The position numbers and the translations under genes are program-made. From NCBI RefSeq assembly GCF_002939985.1, contig NZ_MDFM01000017.1, positions 36,621 through 100,620 on the forward strand: a stretch of 64,000 nt of DNA, in the 5' to 3' direction. Under the pieces are notes generated by a model. It was given only the letters and a program-made list of their open reading frames with translations, did no database searches and was not told the DNA's origin. The first letter of the stretch is position 1. Each line of letters opens with the position of its first letter. The stretch is from Xanthomonas hortorum pv. cynarae. Lineage in GTDB: Bacteria > Pseudomonadota > Gammaproteobacteria > Xanthomonadales > Xanthomonadaceae. Shown piece by piece: positions 25,631 to 34,968 of the stretch.

Positions 25631-27396
25631 GCCGCCACCTGGCGTGCGGTTGCGATGCGTGGAATGGGATTGGGCAGCGCCGTGTAATCGGACTGACGAT
25701 CCGCGCGTTGCCACAGCCGCGTGCCCAGGTTGTTCTTGCCGGGCAGCGGCGCGCCGTCGATCAGGCCCTGCAGCGCGGCTTGCGCGCCATGACGTTGCTG
25801 CCAGCGTACGGCGATCTCGCCGACGCAGTGCCACAGGCGCGCTTCGAGCACGTCATCGCCTTCGGTGAGGTGGAAGATCGCCTCGGCCAGATTGTTGACC
25901 AGCGCGCAATACGCCACACGATTCCAGCCCTGTTCCGGCGTGTAGTACAGCGATTGCCGTGCGCGCTCGCCCACGCCCTGCAAACGCGTGGCGGGCCAGT
26001 GGTGTGCGAGCAGCTTGGTGCCTTCCAGATCGCGGATCCATACCCGTGTCGGCCAGCCATCGGCGAAGCCGATCACGGTATTTTGCAGGTGCGGTTCCAG
26101 CGCGATGCCGTGCTGGAACAGGGCACTCCACACACCATCCAGCAACAAGCCGGCATAGGCGCGGAACCACAGCAACGTGGCGGTGTGGCGATCCATCTGC
26201 GCGCTGCCCAAGGCCTGCAAGCGTGCCGCACACACGCTGTTGCCCTGCGCATCGCAGGTGAACAACGCGGCGGCCACCTGCGGCTGCCAACGCGCACGTT
26301 GCGCGGCAGGAAGGGTCTGCCGGTACAGGATGCCGAAGCTCTCCGACAAGCCGCGCGCCGCCAACGGGTCGGCGGCGTGCAGCGCAGGATCGAGCTGCGC
26401 GATTTCCAGCGAGGTGGCAGCAGGCTCCAGCATCACATCGAAGCCGGGCACCTGCACCGCCAACGCACGCCAGCTCGGTGCCAGCAGTTCGGTGAGGGCG
26501 ACCGCGCTTTCCAGCTCGTACCAGGCGTTCTTGCGCACGCAGTTGGTCAGCCGCACATGCACCGAACACTTGAGGAAATAATCCAGCTCCGGGTGATAGA
26601 GCGTGCGCACCGAGGAGGTCGGCCGCAGTGCATCGCCCAGCATGCCGACCGGCTCGATCACGCCGCGCGCTTGCAAGGTGCGCAGCAGCGGGTCGTCGAG
26701 CAGCCGCTGCGCTTCCCACGGATGGCAGGGATACAGATCCTCGCTGCCGGACAGCTGCCGCAAGGTGGCACGTACATCGCGGCCCTGCATGCGCAAGAGC
26801 CGTGGGTCGATGCGGAACCAGAACAGCTGGAACGCCGCACGCGCTTCCGGCGCGCAGGCCAGCACTTGCGCTAGATCGATGCCTTCGCGACTCTTCGGAG
26901 TGGGATGCAAGGCATGCCCCCACAGCATCGATTGCTCGGCATCGATCATCGCCTCGCCGGTCGCTGCGGCGCCTTGTGCCTGTCGCAACAACGCAGCAGT
27001 GATCGCCACGCTGTTGGCGCTTTGCGCGAGCAGTTCCGGATTGACCGCCTGCGTGCTGCCCAGCGCCTGCAGCAGGCAGCGCGCCAAGGCATGCGCATCC
27101 AGGCTCTGCCACGGTTGGCCGGCGCTTTTGAGAAACGGCGTGGAGGCGAAGCGGCAGCGGCCCAGGCGATCGGCATAGGCAATGCGCACGCACAGCGCGC
27201 CGGTGTCGCCCAGATCGATGCGCAGCCAGCGCTGCTCGGCCACGCGCGGGCCGGGGCGATCCAGCCCGCGATAATCGAAGTCCACTGCGCGCTGCGGAAT
27301 CGCGAACTCGCGCAGGTAGCAGTTCAACCAGCAGGTGCAGGCCTGCGCGTCGGCCATGCTGTCGTACCAGGGGTCATGCATCGTGTGCGGCGACAT
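25627..27396 (-). CDS. xssD: NIS siderophore synthetase (IucA/IucC family, PvsD-like)
   Basis: 589 residues. IucA/IucC-family blocks: YPCHPWEAQRLL, PTSSVRTLYHPELDYFLKCSVHVRLTNCVRKNAWYELESAVALTEL, GLLLDGVWSALFQHGIALEPHLQNTVIGFADGWPTRVWIRDLEGTKLL and a C-terminal ALVNNLAEAIFHL. These ATP-dependent, ribosome- and NRPS-independent synthetases adenylate a carboxylate such as citrate and join it to an amine or alcohol. Start 27396 has GGAG upstream and overlaps the exporter gene by 23 bp. It is the fourth gene of the five-gene operon. Confidence 0.92.
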   Translation of the reverse strand: MSPHTMHDPWYDSMADAQACTCWLNCYLREFAIPQRAVDFDYRGLDRPGPRVAEQRWLRIDLGDTGALCVRIAYADRLGRCRFASTPFLKSAGQPWQSLDAHALARCLLQALGSTQAVNPELLAQSANSVAITAALLRQAQGAAATGEAMIDAEQSMLWGHALHPTPKSREGIDLAQVLACAPEARAAFQLFWFRIDPRLLRMQGRDVRATLRQLSGSEDLYPCHPWEAQRLLDDPLLRTLQARGVIEPVGMLGDALRPTSSVRTLYHPELDYFLKCSVHVRLTNCVRKNAWYELESAVALTELLAPSWRALAVQVPGFDVMLEPAATSLEIAQLDPALHAADPLAARGLSESFGILYRQTLPAAQRARWQPQVAAALFTCDAQGNSVCAARLQALGSAQMDRHTATLLWFRAYAGLLLDGVWSALFQHGIALEPHLQNTVIGFADGWPTRVWIRDLEGTKLLAHHWPATRLQGVGERARQSLYYTPEQGWNRVAYCALVNNLAEAIFHLTEGDDVLEARLWHCVGEIAVRWQQRHGAQAALQGLIDGAPLPGKNNLGTRLWQRADRQSDYTALPNPIPRIATARQVAA

Positions 27397-28582
27397 CGGC
27401 GGATCTCCTAGAAGGGAAGCGCACCAGAACGGTGAGCGCAGCGGCCGCCGCAGCCAGCGCGGCAGCCAGGAAAGGGGTGGCAGGTCCGGCCGCCTGGGCC
27501 AGCGCGCCGGCGGCAGCACCGGCGAACACGCCGGCCCATTTGCCGCAGGCATCGAAGCGGCCGAACAAGCGCCCGGCGCCGTGTCCGCTGGCGACCATGG
27601 CCAGGCTGCGGTTGAGTCCACGCAGGCCAAACAACATGCCGAACCCGAACAGCAGGCGCGCAACCGCCAGTGCGACGGGATCGTGCAACAGCGCCTGCCA
27701 CACGCAGGCCACGGCGAACAGCACCAGGCCGGGCACCAGCCACACCTCGCCATCGCCGCGCCGCCACCACGGCAGCACCACCAGATAGACCAGGTGCGGC
27801 AGGCTGTAGAGCAGGCCGGCCAGCGCGTCGTGGCCGGCGCCGCGCGCCAGCGCATACGGGATGAAGTAGGGGAAGGTCACCACCATCGCGAAGCAGAACA
27901 GGAACTGCGCGATCAGCAACGCAGGCCACAGTGCGCTGGCCGTTGTGGTTGTCTGGGGTGAAGCCGACTGCGACGACGCAGCAGCGTCTTGGGAGGGTGT
28001 CGACGTCGCAGTGGAAGCTGCCGGCCGCAGCGCAGGCCGATCGGCCGGCAAACGCCAGGTCAGCGCGAACGCCAGCAGCGGCAACAGCGCGAGCGCGCGA
28101 TACAGCGACTGCGCCGGGCCAAGCGCCAATGCCAGGCCCAACAACGCAGGCGCGCTGACCATCGCCAGGCGCGCCGAATACTGCGTCCAGTCCAGCGCAC
28201 GCGCCAACGGGCCGGCCTGCGGCTGGCTGGCCAGATAGGCATTGGCCGCCGCCAGCGAGCCGCCGCAGGTGCCTTGCACGATCAGCCCGAGTACCAGCCA
28301 GCTCAGCGACGGCGCGAAGCCGGCGATCGCAAAGCCCAGCGCCAGGCCCAGTTGCGCACGCAACAGCGAACGCTTGCGTCCATAGCGGTCGGCCAAGCGC
28401 CCCCAGGTACTTGCCGTCAACGCCGTGCACAGCGTCGGCAACACGTAGAGCACGCCGCTCCAGCCAACCGCTGCCGACGGCGCCAGTTCGGCCAGCACCT
28501 GCGGCAGAAACAATGGCATGCCCAACGCGGTAAAGGCGGCCAGGTAGTGCGCCGCCAGCACCGGGCCCAGAACACGCTTCAT
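27374..28582 (-). CDS. xssC: MFS siderophore exporter (PvsC-like)
   Basis: 402 residues, 12 predicted membrane helices with a long Ser/Thr/Ala-rich cytoplasmic loop in the middle (about residues 190-225). The MFS signature after helix 2 is present (WGRLADRYGRKRSLLRAQLG). Located between the two synthetase genes, as pvsC is in vibrioferrin clusters, it most likely exports the finished siderophore across the inner membrane. The ATG overlaps the xssB stop by 4 bp. Confidence 0.88.
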   Translation of the reverse strand: MKRVLGPVLAAHYLAAFTALGMPLFLPQVLAELAPSAAVGWSGVLYVLPTLCTALTASTWGRLADRYGRKRSLLRAQLGLALGFAIAGFAPSLSWLVLGLIVQGTCGGSLAAANAYLASQPQAGPLARALDWTQYSARLAMVSAPALLGLALALGPAQSLYRALALLPLLAFALTWRLPADRPALRPAASTATSTPSQDAAASSQSASPQTTTTASALWPALLIAQFLFCFAMVVTFPYFIPYALARGAGHDALAGLLYSLPHLVYLVVLPWWRRGDGEVWLVPGLVLFAVACVWQALLHDPVALAVARLLFGFGMLFGLRGLNRSLAMVASGHGAGRLFGRFDACGKWAGVFAGAAAGALAQAAGPATPFLAAALAAAAAALTVLVRFPSRRSADVAAHDA

Positions 28583-30381
28583 CGCTGAGCGCCCGCCTGC
28601 CGAGGCGGCGTGTGCTGCGCGCCAGCGAATGCCTCGCCAAACGGATTGGCCGCGCTATCGCCGTAGAACTTGTTGATGTCGCGCGCACCGGTGATCTGTT
28701 TGCTGAGCAGGCTGCCGGCGCTGAGCAGGTATTTCACCGGCAGCCGTGGCGCGGCCAGCAGGTGGCGCGCGGGGCTGGTGTCGATGCCATCGACGTCCAG
28801 TTGCGCCAGCGTCAAGGCGAACTGCGTCTGCAGCTGCGTGTACAGCGGCGCACGCAGCGCGGGCTGCCATTCGGCCAGGCCTTCCAGCACGGCCTGCAGA
28901 TCCAGTTGCAGCACGATGGTGCAGAACATCTGCGCCAGGGCGTGCGGATCGTCCACCGCGATACGCGCATCGTGCAGCGACCCAAGCGTGTCGAGATCCG
29001 GCAGCTGCGCGCGCAGCTGCGGCATCGCGATGCGCGCGGCGTCGTTGTCCTTCATCAACAGCCGCGTCGCCTGGCCATCGGCGTACACCAGCACGCTGTT
29101 CTGCTGGTTGGCCTCCAGTGCGATGCCGTAGCGCAGCCACAGGCGCAGATGCACCGCGAGCAGCAGCTCCGTGTAATCGCGCCACCAGTTCAGTACATCA
29201 CCCTGCATGAATCGCTCGGCCAGATGGATCGCCATCGGCCGGCCATCTGGCAACAGCGCGCATAGCGCGGCCACCGGCACCAGCGTGGCGTCGTCCAGCG
29301 GCGGATAACGCCGCACCAGATAGGCCAGATGACGCGTCTCACCCACGTGCCCGCCATGCGATTCGTCCACGAACACGCAACGGCCGCGCAGTGCGGGATC
29401 GAGCGCATCGATGCGACGCAACGCACGCTCCAGCCAGTGGCCGTCGTACAGCGTGGAGGGCTTGATCAAACGCAGATTGAGCGCGCCCAGCGTGCGCATC
29501 GGGATCGGCAACTTGAGATGCAGTTGCGGATGCAGCAGCGGCACCAGCGTGCGCACCGACAGGGTAGGGCGCACCTCCAGCCAGGCCTGCGGCGCACGCA
29601 AGCTGCCTGCAGGCAGCGCGAAGCCGTCCTGCTCCAGCCGCGCCCACACCAGCGGATGCACCGGCCAGGCGATGTGCGTGCTGGCCAGCTCGGGTGGCAG
29701 GCCTAGTGTGGCGAAGTCCGGCCACAGCTCGGCCGGTAACGCGCTGGTACAGGTGACCTGCGCACGCGGAATCGCCAGCCAGCGCAGCGTAAAGGTGGGC
29801 GCGAATTCGGGCGCGTAATCGCGCAGTTCCGATGCATCCAGCCCGGCCTTGGCGCGTGCGGTCGGATAGAACGGATGGTCGCGATAGCTCGCCAACTGAT
29901 CGCAGCGATACGCGCGCTCGGCCGCATCTGCGTGCTGCAGCGCGTTGAGTAGCGCAGGTGCCTGTGCATCGTAGGCCTGGCGCGCCAGGCCAAGGTGAGC
30001 AGCGGCGCATTCGGCTTCTTCGGCATAGGCGCGATGCAACTGCTGCGTGTCCATGTCGAGCTGCGCGCTCATGCGTTGCAGCCATGTCTGCGCACCGCGT
30101 TCGATATGCACACCGTCAGCACGTTGCACAATCCAGCTATCGCCACAGGCGCTGATGTCCTGCAGGTAGCCCTGCCGGTGGATCGGCAACCACAGCGTGC
30201 CGTCGGGCAGATGCGCGATGCGCCACCAGCCCTCCACCGGGCTGGGGTCGGTCCATGCCGCAAGCACGCCTGCCTCGGGTGTTGCGGCGCTGCCGCGGGT
30301 GGCGATACCGCGCAGGTCCTCGCGCAGGCAGGCATCGATGATGCGGGTGGCGATATAGCGTTGGTCGGCGGCACTGCTCAT
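28579..30381 (-). CDS. xssB: NIS siderophore synthetase (IucA/IucC family, PvsB-like)
   Basis: 600 residues. Family blocks: IAWPVHPLVWARL, VRPTLSVRTLVPLLHPQLHLKLPIPMRTLGALNLRLIKPSTLYDGHWLERALRRI split over about residues 270-330, VFVDESHGGHVGE, YTELLLAVHLRLWLRYGIALEANQQNSVLVYADG and LPVKYLLSAGSLLSKQITGARDINKFYG at the C-terminus. It should condense citrate or 2-oxoglutarate units with the amine parts during assembly of the vibrioferrin-type siderophore. Start ATG 30381 overlaps the xssA stop. Confidence 0.92.
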   Translation of the reverse strand: MSSAADQRYIATRIIDACLREDLRGIATRGSAATPEAGVLAAWTDPSPVEGWWRIAHLPDGTLWLPIHRQGYLQDISACGDSWIVQRADGVHIERGAQTWLQRMSAQLDMDTQQLHRAYAEEAECAAAHLGLARQAYDAQAPALLNALQHADAAERAYRCDQLASYRDHPFYPTARAKAGLDASELRDYAPEFAPTFTLRWLAIPRAQVTCTSALPAELWPDFATLGLPPELASTHIAWPVHPLVWARLEQDGFALPAGSLRAPQAWLEVRPTLSVRTLVPLLHPQLHLKLPIPMRTLGALNLRLIKPSTLYDGHWLERALRRIDALDPALRGRCVFVDESHGGHVGETRHLAYLVRRYPPLDDATLVPVAALCALLPDGRPMAIHLAERFMQGDVLNWWRDYTELLLAVHLRLWLRYGIALEANQQNSVLVYADGQATRLLMKDNDAARIAMPQLRAQLPDLDTLGSLHDARIAVDDPHALAQMFCTIVLQLDLQAVLEGLAEWQPALRAPLYTQLQTQFALTLAQLDVDGIDTSPARHLLAAPRLPVKYLLSAGSLLSKQITGARDINKFYGDSAANPFGEAFAGAQHTPPRQAGAQR

Positions 30382-31604
30382 GCGCGCAGCTCCGCGCTGT
30401 CGATCCGCCATTGCAAGCCCGCTTCGGCATGCACCACTGCCTGCTCCAGCGCCTGTGCATCGCTGGCCAGCGCGCTCAGCACGCCCAGATAATCCTTGTT
30501 GGAATGGCTCAGCCGGATGCGTTCGCCGGGCGCGCGCATGCGCCGGTACTGCACATCGCTGTGCGCAGTGTGATGGCGGCGGTCTTCGCTGGCGGCCACC
30601 AACTCGCCGTCCTGTTCGGCGACGTAGTAACGCAGCAAGGCATGTGCGCGATCGCTGCGCAGGTGCGGCAGCGGCAGGCCCAGATGCGGCGCCAGCGCGG
30701 CGTTGAACCACTGCTTGCCGAACATGCTGTCGAGCAGGAATTCGCGGCGGTCGCCGATGCTGCGGTAGTTGATCTCCACCAGTACCGGGCCGTCGGTGGT
30801 GAGAATGAATTCGCTATGGCATAGCCCGAAACCGACACCAAAACTGCGCAGCTGTTCCAGCGCCTGCGCAATCACCGGCGTGTCCACGCGTGCATCCCAT
30901 TGCGCTTCGCATTCCACAAAATGCGGCGGCGGCGACAAGCGCACCTTGAAGCCGCCCAGCGCCTGCAGCGTGTGGCCGTCGCCCAGCGTTTCCAGCGTAA
31001 ACAGGTCACCTTCCAGCATGCCTTCCAGCAACACGGTGCGCTGCGGATGGCGCTGCCACACATCGTCCAGGTAGGCCTGCAATTGCAAGTCATCGGCGCA
31101 GTGGCGCACATCCAGGCTGGCGACGCCTTCGCGCGGCTTGGCGACCACCGGCCACGCAATGTCGGCCGGCAACGCTGCGCCCGGCGCCAGCGTGCAGAAC
31201 CACGGCGATGGCAGTCCGCGCGCGCGCAAACGCTGACGCATCGCCGCCTTGTTCTTGGCCGCGTAGCACACCTGCCAATCCTTGCCCGGCAGGCCCAGAC
31301 CGGCAGCGACCAGCGCAGTGCTGGTCTGCAGATGATCGCTGTTGCTGAACACTGCGCGCGGCGACACGTCTGCGTCGTGCAGCACATCCAGCACGCCGAG
31401 CGGATTGAACACATCGCATTCGATCACCCGCTGCGGTGCGTGTGCCGGGTGCTCGCGGAAATAGCTGAGGTGATCGAGTCGGTGATCGGTCAGCAGCCAC
31501 ACCGGCAGGCCCAGCGCGTGCGCGGCAGGCAGAAAGCCTTCGGTGATGGCCGGATGGCAGACATGGGTGAGGATCACCAACGGTGCAGCGGATGTCGCAG
31601 TCAT
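30378..31604 (-). CDS. xssA: ATP-grasp ligase of siderophore synthesis (PvsA-like)
   Basis: 408 residues with an ATP-grasp layout: an N-terminal Rossmann-like domain (LVILTHVCHPAITEGFLPAAHALGLPVWLLTD), KDWQVCYAAKNKAAMRQRLRARGLPSPWF leading into the ATP-binding part, WPVVAKPREGVASLDVRHC, LLEGMLEGDLFTLETLGDG and the metal-binding GPVLVEINYRSIGDRREFLLDS. By position it corresponds to PvsA, which forms an amide or ester link to an amino acid. It is the first gene of a tightly overlapping five-gene run. GAGAG lies 6-7 bp before the ATG. Confidence 0.87.
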   Translation of the reverse strand: MTATSAAPLVILTHVCHPAITEGFLPAAHALGLPVWLLTDHRLDHLSYFREHPAHAPQRVIECDVFNPLGVLDVLHDADVSPRAVFSNSDHLQTSTALVAAGLGLPGKDWQVCYAAKNKAAMRQRLRARGLPSPWFCTLAPGAALPADIAWPVVAKPREGVASLDVRHCADDLQLQAYLDDVWQRHPQRTVLLEGMLEGDLFTLETLGDGHTLQALGGFKVRLSPPPHFVECEAQWDARVDTPVIAQALEQLRSFGVGFGLCHSEFILTTDGPVLVEINYRSIGDRREFLLDSMFGKQWFNAALAPHLGLPLPHLRSDRAHALLRYYVAEQDGELVAASEDRRHHTAHSDVQYRRMRAPGERIRLSHSNKDYLGVLSALASDAQALEQAVVHAEAGLQWRIDSAELRA

Positions 31605-31856
31605 GGCAGCTCTCGATTCAACAGGACGGTGGAAAAACCGGTACTGAAACGGGCTGCCTGGCGCCGCGGGGGCGTTGGGTGGCCTGCGATACGGTGATCG
31701 CATGCCGCATGCTGCGGCAATGAGGCGTGCGTCATGCACGCCGTGTTGTCTGCGGCGCTCGCCAGCGCGAGCGCCGTTGCCCAAAGGCGCGACCAACGCC
31801 CCTGTGCGTCGGTCGTTTGCAGCAGTTATTTATTGGCGCAGGTTTAAAACGTGGGC

Positions 31857-33989
31857 TTAAAAGGTGTATTCCAGCCCGGCGGTCACGGTGCGCGATGGCG
31901 CGGCCTGGCGGCCCCACGGGCTGGTATCCACACCACGGAACCAATACTGCCGATCGAACAGGTTGTTGATCGCCAGCGATGCGCTGAATTTTTGTCCATC
32001 GCGTTCGAACAGGGTATGGCTTACCTGCGTGTTCCACACCATGTAGGCCGGCAACTGACCCACCGAGGCGATTGCATTCTCTTGCACGGTATTCGCCGCA
32101 TCGCTGTAGGCCTTGCTGAAGTAGTAGCTCGACAGTGCGACAGTGGTGTGACCGAGCGTATAGTTGCCGCCCAGCGTGATCTGATTACGTGAGGTGTAAG
32201 GCACGCGAAAGCCGCGAAATGCACCCGATTCCTGGCTGGCGTCCAGATACGCATAGCCGGCGTTGAGCGTGAGCGCGCGCAGATTCTCCGGGCTCCATTG
32301 CAGTTCCAGCTCGCCGCCTTGATGGCGGGTCTTGCCGAGGTTGCGGAACACGCGTGTGGTGTTGTCCAGCTGGATCTGCTGGTCGAAATCGATCAGATAC
32401 GCACCGAGCTGGATGCGGGTGCGATCGTTGGGTTGATAGCGCGTGCCGGCTTCGTAATTCCAGGCCAGTTCGGCATCCAGATTGTTGCCGAAGATGATCT
32501 GGGTGACCTGCGGCGCGCGCATCGAGCGTTGCCCATCGGCATAGAAGAACCACTGTTCGTTGGCCTGAAACCCGACCGTCAGACCCGGCAACACATCGCG
32601 GGTCTGGTTGAGCGTGCTGACGCCGGTGGCGCGATTGAAATAGCGCGAATCCAGCCGCTCGTAACGCAGGCCCGGGGTGATGGTTAGGCGTTCGCCTGGC
32701 AGCGTGATCGCGTTGCTGACGTAAGCGGCCAACGCGCGGTCTTCGAACTGCCAATCGCGCACGCTGGTGAACAGGCCATCGCGCAGGCGCAGATTGCCGA
32801 CCAGAAAATCGATGTCTTCGTGCACGGCGCGCACACCGGCGGTCCACTGCTGACGCACGCCACCGGCATCGCCCATGCTCCAGCTCAGGCGTGGCTCGCT
32901 GCCGACCACGCGGAAGTCGCGCGGTGCGGTCTGGCGCAGTTGCGGCGGCAGGTCCGAACGCCAGGTTTCGGTGGCGGCCTGACGCATGCCGACGATGAAG
33001 TTGCGGCTGCTGCGTGCGCTGAAGTTGGTCCAATCCAGACGCACATCCTTCATCGGGCCCCAATCGCCCAGCAACTGCTCATAGCTCAAGGATGCACGCG
33101 TGGTGCGGCCGTTGAAGCTGTCCAGCGGGCGCGTGGATTGACGCGGGTCGCGCCGGTAATCGTCCGGGCTGAGCGCACCGGCCAGATCCATGTCGACCAG
33201 ATAACGCTGCACGCTGGCCTTGAGCAACTTGGTGTCGTCCAGCCACCACTCCGCACGCACGCGCAGATTGCTGATATCGGTATCGCTGTGCGCGCGCCAA
33301 TACTCGCCATAGGTGCGATTGGCATCGACCTGCATGCCGAAGTTGTCGGTGAGGTAGCCGCCGCTGCTGAGCGCGCTGTCCTGCAGAAACTGTCCCTGGC
33401 CACCGGCGGTGACCTTGTGCGCCAGCGTGGTGCTCCATTCGCTGGGGATCTCCTTGCTGACCAGATTGATCACCCCGCCCACGTTGTTCGGCCCGTACTG
33501 CACGGCCGCACCGCCGCGCACGATATCGATGCGGTCGATCTGATTCAGCCCCACCGGAAACAGCGACAGACTGGTCTGCCCATACGGCGCCAATGCCAGC
33601 GGAATGCCGTCTTCCAGCACCTGCACACGGCCACTGCGGCTTTCGTACAGGCCGCGCAGCATCAGCTGCGGCAGCGCGCCGGTGCCGGTTTCGTCGAAGA
33701 TCTTGATGCCCGGCACGCGTTGCAGCGCATCGTCCAGCGAGCGGTTGCCGCCATTGCGCAGTTGTTCGCGGTCGATCACCTGGCGGCTGCCGGCATAGCG
33801 CTGCACATCGTCGGGTTTGGAACGCCCGAGCAGGCTGCCCTGCACCTGGATCGCATCCAGTGCGCGGATCGGCGTTTGCGTATCGGCGGCATCGGCATCC
33901 GGCGACTCGATGGCGAACGCCACCTGCGGCAGGGTCACAGTGATCGCAGCGATGGCGATGGCCAGGGCGTGGAAACGGAACGTCGACAT
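31857..33989 (-). CDS. xsuA: TonB-dependent ferric-siderophore receptor of the xss locus
   Basis: 710 residues. A signal peptide ends near residue 26 (LPQVAFA). The TonB-box area is LDAIQVQGSLLGRSKPDD. The plug carries VPGIKIFDETGTGALPQLMLRGLYESRSGRVQVLEDGIPLALAPYG and IDIVRGGAAVQYGPNNVGGVINLVSKEIP, a ferric-siderophore pattern resembling FecA/PvuA-type receptors. The C-terminus ends TVTAGLEYTF. It starts immediately after the aldolase stop (no gap) and lies 252 bp upstream of xssA on the same strand, consistent with import of the cluster's own ferric siderophore. Confidence 0.9.
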   Translation of the reverse strand: MSTFRFHALAIAIAAITVTLPQVAFAIESPDADAADTQTPIRALDAIQVQGSLLGRSKPDDVQRYAGSRQVIDREQLRNGGNRSLDDALQRVPGIKIFDETGTGALPQLMLRGLYESRSGRVQVLEDGIPLALAPYGQTSLSLFPVGLNQIDRIDIVRGGAAVQYGPNNVGGVINLVSKEIPSEWSTTLAHKVTAGGQGQFLQDSALSSGGYLTDNFGMQVDANRTYGEYWRAHSDTDISNLRVRAEWWLDDTKLLKASVQRYLVDMDLAGALSPDDYRRDPRQSTRPLDSFNGRTTRASLSYEQLLGDWGPMKDVRLDWTNFSARSSRNFIVGMRQAATETWRSDLPPQLRQTAPRDFRVVGSEPRLSWSMGDAGGVRQQWTAGVRAVHEDIDFLVGNLRLRDGLFTSVRDWQFEDRALAAYVSNAITLPGERLTITPGLRYERLDSRYFNRATGVSTLNQTRDVLPGLTVGFQANEQWFFYADGQRSMRAPQVTQIIFGNNLDAELAWNYEAGTRYQPNDRTRIQLGAYLIDFDQQIQLDNTTRVFRNLGKTRHQGGELELQWSPENLRALTLNAGYAYLDASQESGAFRGFRVPYTSRNQITLGGNYTLGHTTVALSSYYFSKAYSDAANTVQENAIASVGQLPAYMVWNTQVSHTLFERDGQKFSASLAINNLFDRQYWFRGVDTSPWGRQAAPSRTVTAGLEYTF

Positions 33990-34751
33990 CTACGGCGTGC
34001 TCCTGCAGGCGGGTGGTGAAGTGGGTACGGCGAATGTGGCCAGGTGGCAGCGCAGTGCACGTTGCATCAGTGCGCGGTCTTCGCCGGCAAGCAGCCAGCG
34101 CAGATCGGGCTGTTGCAGCCAGTGCGCGCGTTGCGCATCGGTGCGCGGATTGGGGCAGAACGGCACCTCGGCAGCAATGCACTGCGCATGCAGTTGCAGC
34201 AGCAGTTCCCATACCTGTGGATGGGTCGGTTGCGGGCCCAGGCCCAGATCCAGCGCAAGATCCAGTGCGCCTTCCATCACCAGCGCCACGCCGGGCACGG
34301 CAAGCATCTCGGGCAACGCAGCAACACCGGCCGCGCTTTCGATCATCGGCACGATGCGGATATCGCGATTGGCTCGTGCGATGTAGCTGGGCAGATCGAC
34401 GTTGCCAAAGCCGGTGACACGCCCGCCGGTGATGCCGCGCCGGCCCAGCGGCGGAAACCGCGCCGCAGCGATGGCAGCGGCCAGTTGTGCCGCTGACTCG
34501 GCGCGCGGAATCACGATCCCGCGTGCGCCGGCATCGAGCACGCGGCCGATCAGTTTTTCGTCCACCTCCGGCACGCGCACCCACGCCTCACAGCCGGACA
34601 GCTCGCATGCGCGGATGGCGTGTTCCAGCTCATCCGGCGCGCGCAGCACATGCTCCAGATCCAGCACCACAAAGCCATAGCCGATCCGGCCCAGCAGCTC
34701 GCACAGCTGCACGCTTGGCAACGCATTGAGAACGCCAACCGCAAACGCCAT
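33990..34751 (-). CDS. HpcH/HpaI-type (2-oxoacid) aldolase / citrate-lyase-beta-like protein
   Basis: 253 residues from ATG 34751; a TTG at 34766 is an in-frame alternative. HpcH/HpaI features: CELLGRIGYGFVVLDLEHVLRAPDELEHAIRACELSG (DLEH catalytic region), VRVPEVDEKLIGRVLDAGARGIVIPR, IVPMIESAAGVAALPEMLAVPGVALVMEGALDLALDLGL (metal-binding Glu in MIES and Asp in ALDL). These Mg-dependent class II aldolases make or cleave 2-oxo-hydroxyacids from pyruvate or oxaloacetate. Being directly upstream of the receptor under a Fur-box candidate, it may supply or recycle the oxoacid used in the siderophore; that is inference. Confidence 0.82.
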   Translation of the reverse strand: MAFAVGVLNALPSVQLCELLGRIGYGFVVLDLEHVLRAPDELEHAIRACELSGCEAWVRVPEVDEKLIGRVLDAGARGIVIPRAESAAQLAAAIAAARFPPLGRRGITGGRVTGFGNVDLPSYIARANRDIRIVPMIESAAGVAALPEMLAVPGVALVMEGALDLALDLGLGPQPTHPQVWELLLQLHAQCIAAEVPFCPNPRTDAQRAHWLQQPDLRWLLAGEDRALMQRALRCHLATFAVPTSPPACRSTP

Positions 34752-34794
34752 GGATGAGGCCGCCAAGGAAACGGGCGCTCATCCTGCTCTTGAT

Positions 34795-34813
34795 GGGAAT
34801 GATTATCAAGTGT
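34795..34813 (-). promoter_or_regulatory. Fur-box candidate upstream of the aldolase-receptor unit
   Basis: Read on the minus strand it contains TGATAATCATT (34808-34798), identical to the central 11 bases of the 19-bp Fur consensus GATAATGATAATCATTATC. The outer flanks match poorly. It is 44-62 bp before the chosen start, where a promoter is expected. Iron-dependent repression by Fur is therefore likely for this unit. Confidence 0.65.
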
Positions 34814-34900
34814 GTCTTGAGGGCAGTTTGTGGTGACCTGGTCGCAGTTTGATCAAGACACTGCGGCAGGCCTTTCCGTACTGAATAAATGGCGGGCAAT

Positions 34901-34933
34901 AAAAAACCCGCAGACAGCGCCGGCGGGTTTTTT
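34901..34933 (-). terminator. Intrinsic terminator after the Kef-type antiporter gene
   Basis: AAAAAACCCGC and GCGGGTTTTTT (34901-34911 and 34923-34933) with an 11-nt loop. A/T runs on both sides make it work in either direction. It lies 36 bp past the stop of the minus-strand antiporter gene and upstream of the aldolase promoter, insulating the two units. Confidence 0.9.
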
Positions 34934-34968
34934 GTTTCGTGCGGTGTTGCTTGATGCTGCGCTGCAGC

